A stretch of DNA of 7,213 nt from Actinomycetes bacterium (lineage in GTDB: Bacteria > Actinomycetota > Acidimicrobiia > UBA5794): positions 1-7,213 of the forward strand of contig JAUVQC010000062.1 of NCBI GenBank assembly GCA_030598305.1, in the 5' to 3' direction. The position numbers were made by a program, and so were the translations under genes. The stretch's first letter is position 1, and the number at the start of each line of letters is the position of its first letter. A model generated the notes under the pieces. That model saw only the letters and a program-made list of their open reading frames with translations, ran no database searches and was not told where the DNA came from. This document shows positions 5,531-7,213 of this stretch, in pieces.

Positions 5531-5598
5531 TTCTACAACAGTCGACGCAAAACTATTTGTAGCGGATTCAGACCCCAATTGCAACACATGTTGTAGAA
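5531..5598. promoter_or_regulatory. Inverted-repeat operator region between dehalogenase and TetR genes
   Basis: The 151-base divergent gap holds a perfect 10-bp inverted repeat, TTCTACAACA (5531-5540) and TGTTGTAGAA (5589-5598). The half-site TTGTAG appears a third time at 5557-5562, and CAACA-CA-TGTTG (5582-5593) forms a tighter palindrome at the right arm. Each arm contains an outward -10-like box: TAGAAT (5594-5599) towards tetR, about 43 bases before its ATG, and TAGAAC (5535-5530, minus) towards the dehalogenase, about 38 bases before its ATG. Clear -35 boxes are not seen. The symmetry fits a TetR dimer repressing both genes. Confidence 0.6.
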
Positions 5599-5642
5599 TT
5601 ATCGAGCGAGACAGCCAGAGAGATGTTGGAGGGAGCGAATCG

Positions 5643-6221
5643 ATGGGCCGACCACGTTCCTTCCAAGAGTCAGAACTCCTCGAAGAGATCATGGTGGCGT
5701 TCTGGCGCCACGGCTATGCAGCCACCACCTACCGAGGCCTCGAGACCTTGTCAGGAGTGGGTGTGCGCAGTCTGGCGAACACCTTCGGCGAGAAGGACGA
5801 GCTGTTCGTCAAGGCTCTGGATCTCTACCGACAGCGCGTGGCGGCCAACGTCGCTGCGATGTTCGACCCTCCATCAACTGAAGCGATCGTCAGCGTGTTC
5901 GAACGGGTCAGCTCCCCTGCCGAGAGCGACGATCCTCGCATGGCCGGATGCCTCATGGTCAACACGGTCTTCGAGATCGAAGAGCCATCCCCCGACATCG
6001 CAATCCGAATCGCTGAGTACCGCGACCTGTGGTACTCAGCGTTCTTCCGTGCGCTCGATGCCGACGGCATCTCGGATACAGAGCAGCGAGCCGAATTCCT
6101 GGTCGGCGCACTGTGGGGAGCACTCAGCCAGATCCGGCTGGCCGGCGACACGACTGCCGCGCGCGCCCTCGCAGCAGTTGTTATCGAGACCGTTCACAGC
6201 TGGACCGATACCGATGCGTAG
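5643..6221 (+). CDS. TetR/AcrR-family transcriptional regulator
   Basis: Ligand-responsive repressor of 192 residues, normal for the family. Residues 1-60 carry the TetR DNA-binding domain: GRPRSFQESELLEEIMVAFWRHGY, then the helix-turn-helix TTYRGLETLSGVGVRSLANTFGEKDELFVKAL. The rest is helical, with MAGCLMVNTVFEIEE (around 100-115) and FLVGALWGALSQIRLAGD near the end, as in the AcrR-like group with a C-terminal ligand pocket. The frame is open upstream to 5481, but that stretch overlaps the dehalogenase start and the operator. The ATG at 5643 has the strong Shine-Dalgarno GGAGGGA at the right distance and opens the domain in the standard MGRPR way. Its divergent position suggests it represses the dehalogenase and itself, relieved by a halogenated substrate or the alcohol product; the ligand is inference. 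Confidence 0.9.
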   Translation: MGRPRSFQESELLEEIMVAFWRHGYAATTYRGLETLSGVGVRSLANTFGEKDELFVKALDLYRQRVAANVAAMFDPPSTEAIVSVFERVSSPAESDDPRMAGCLMVNTVFEIEEPSPDIAIRIAEYRDLWYSAFFRALDADGISDTEQRAEFLVGALWGALSQIRLAGDTTAARALAAVVIETVHSWTDTDA

Positions 6222-6231
6222 GAGCAACGGG

Positions 6232-6648
6232 CTACTGCGGTGACGCACCCCAGGCCCAGGCGAACCAGATGATCAGTCCGTTGAATACGAAGCTGACAGC
6301 GATCAGGAAGTTGTCGTACCACCCGATGTAGGGGAGGCCGACGATATTGAACACGACGAACAGCGCAGAGATCGAGACGCTGGCCCATCGAACCGCTGGA
6401 TACGGGACCGTGAGTGATGCGACGACCATGACGATCGGGATCACCATGATCACCGCGGCTCCCAACCACATCGCCTGGCCGACGGAAGTTCCATCGATTT
6501 CGCCGGGGACGATGTCCCCTGCGAACAGCCGCAGTACGTCCCCCAAGAGAAACGTCAGCATCAGCGCCACCCACAATCCCGAGAGAATGACTCTCACCCT
6601 CTCCATGGTTGCGTCGACCGCTCTCACGGGCGACAATTGATCGCTCAT
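6232..6648 (-). CDS. Small four-helix integral membrane protein, DUF6326-like
   Basis: A 138-residue inner-membrane protein with four predicted transmembrane segments at about 19-43, 58-80, 87-107 and 112-133. A short acidic loop (GDIVPGEIDGTS) lies between the first two, and PYPAVRW and PYIGWYDN lie at the later turns. The N-terminus carries Arg residues at 9, 17 and 19 and suggests a cytosolic start; there is no cleavable signal. From memory the layout and the MWLGAAVIMVIPIVMV segment resemble the DUF6326 family, whose function is unknown; treat this label as tentative. Its ATG overlaps the stop of the upstream dehydrogenase by 4 bp (ATGA), so the two are co-translated. It ends 10 bases from the convergent TetR gene. 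Confidence 0.75.
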   Translation of the reverse strand: MSDQLSPVRAVDATMERVRVILSGLWVALMLTFLLGDVLRLFAGDIVPGEIDGTSVGQAMWLGAAVIMVIPIVMVVASLTVPYPAVRWASVSISALFVVFNIVGLPYIGWYDNFLIAVSFVFNGLIIWFAWAWGASPQ

Positions 6649-7213
6649 TCCGATGGCTGAAGGGAGATGACGATCTTCCCCTTCGCCAAACCGGCCTCGA
6701 GATGGCGCATTGCCTCGGGAACATCATCAAGGTCATATGTCCCGTCGATGACCGGCACGAGGTCACCAGCGTCGATGATCTCGGCGAGGCGCTCGAGGTC
6801 TACATGGGTCTCCTTGGATATGAAGGTCGTGAGGCGCTGATCGATGAACGGTGACACGGCCATCGCTCGAAGCTGTCGATCGACACCCGCGATCCAGCGC
6901 CCGCCCTCTTCGCCACCAACGATGACAAGTGTGCCCGTCTCGGTCAGGGCGCTGCGGAGCTTCTTCAGGGGCGAGTTCCCGCCGATATCGAGGATCGCGT
7001 CATACTGCGTCGAACCATCTGCGAAGTCCTCCTTCATGTAGTCGATGACATGGTCAGCACCGATCGAGCGAACGAGATCGGTCTTCGCCGTGCTACACAC
7101 TCCGGTGACCTCGGCACCAAGGGACTTTGCAATCTGTACGGCATAGGTGCCGACACCTCCCGAGGCGCCGATGATCAACACGTGCTGCCCTGGCTCCAAC
7201 CGTGCTTGATCCC
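6645..7213 (-). CDS. Medium-chain NAD(P)-dependent dehydrogenase/quinone oxidoreductase (N-terminus beyond window)
   Basis: C-terminal 188 residues of a medium-chain dehydrogenase/reductase; the first 120-150 residues, including the GroES-like catalytic part, lie past the right edge. The visible part opens DQARLEPGQHVLIIGASGGVGTYAVQIAK, a Rossmann loop with the GASGGVG nucleotide motif of zinc-free quinone-oxidoreductase-like members. It continues through GAEVTGVCSTAKTDLVRSIGADHVIDY (cofactor-binding strand 2) and YDAILDIGG, and ends DDVPEAMRHLEAGLAKGKIVISL, the usual C-terminal motif. Relatives reduce quinones or enones, or oxidise alcohols; which applies here cannot be told without the N-terminus. 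Zinc ligands also lie outside the visible part. It overlaps the membrane-protein gene by 4 bp. It could handle alcohols made by the dehalogenase, but it is not in that operon, so this is speculative. Confidence 0.9.
   Translation of the reverse strand, partial: DQARLEPGQHVLIIGASGGVGTYAVQIAKSLGAEVTGVCSTAKTDLVRSIGADHVIDYMKEDFADGSTQYDAILDIGGNSPLKKLRSALTETGTLVIVGGEEGGRWIAGVDRQLRAMAVSPFIDQRLTTFISKETHVDLERLAEIIDAGDLVPVIDGTYDLDDVPEAMRHLEAGLAKGKIVISLQPSE

Noticed and set aside
5481..5642. N-terminal extension of the TetR protein to 5481
   Set aside because: It overlaps the start of the divergent dehalogenase and the operator, whereas the ATG at 5643 has a strong Shine-Dalgarno and opens the domain normally.
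6194..6766. Minus-strand frame of 190 codons spanning the dehydrogenase/membrane-protein junction
   Set aside because: It is out of frame with both recognised proteins, Arg/Ser-rich and without motifs.
1..7213. CRISPR array, transposase or insertion-sequence ends, tRNA or rRNA
   Set aside because: No regularly spaced repeats, transposase motifs, terminal repeats around a gene, or recognisable RNA gene were seen on either strand.

Overview
The window is GC-rich, and most of its proteins are Ala/Arg/Asp/Val-rich. Start sites use ATG and GTG, several promoters look leaderless, and a haloalkane dehalogenase sits beside a TetR regulator. This suggests an actinobacterium, possibly an Acidimicrobiia-type marine or soil lineage. 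That placement is an inference from style and gene content; no rRNA or other taxonomic marker is present. Coding density is very high and no gap exceeds about 150 bases.

Layout, left to right. (1) Bases 1-746, minus: a dienelactone-hydrolase-family protein, complete at its start and cut at its C-terminus by the window edge. (2) Bases 875-2843, minus: a five-gene block built like tandem toxin-antitoxin modules. In transcription order these are a ribbon-helix-helix protein, an AbrB-type VapB antitoxin, a PIN-domain VapC toxin, then an XRE regulator overlapping a nucleotidyltransferase-like protein. (3) Bases 2908-3876, plus: an uncharacterised P-loop (kinase-like) protein, divergent from the block. 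(4) Bases 3899-4564 and 4604-5491, minus: an endonuclease/exonuclease/phosphatase-family enzyme and, upstream of it, a haloalkane dehalogenase. (5) Bases 5643-6221, plus: a TetR regulator divergent from the dehalogenase, with a perfect inverted repeat between them. (6) Bases 6232-7213, minus: a medium-chain dehydrogenase/quinone reductase (N-terminus beyond the right edge) overlapping by 4 bp a small four-helix membrane protein.

Two themes stand out. One is catabolic: a TetR-controlled haloalkane dehalogenase, a nearby NAD(P)-dependent oxidoreductase and a dienelactone hydrolase, loosely resembling accessory halo-organic degradation loci. The dehalogenase has Ser where the halide-stabilising Asn of this family is expected. 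The other is the block of small regulatory modules. A TGTCA/TGACA motif recurs upstream of both the ribbon-helix-helix gene and vapB, suggesting one regulator over both. The vapB promoter is a clear TTGACA-N17-CAGAAT whose predicted start falls on the ATG. The XRE-nucleotidyltransferase pair has its own AT-rich promoter with an 8-bp direct repeat 21 bp apart, lying over the -35 and -10 elements. This pair is the best candidate in the window for a little-described toxin-antitoxin system, but toxicity is inferred from architecture only.
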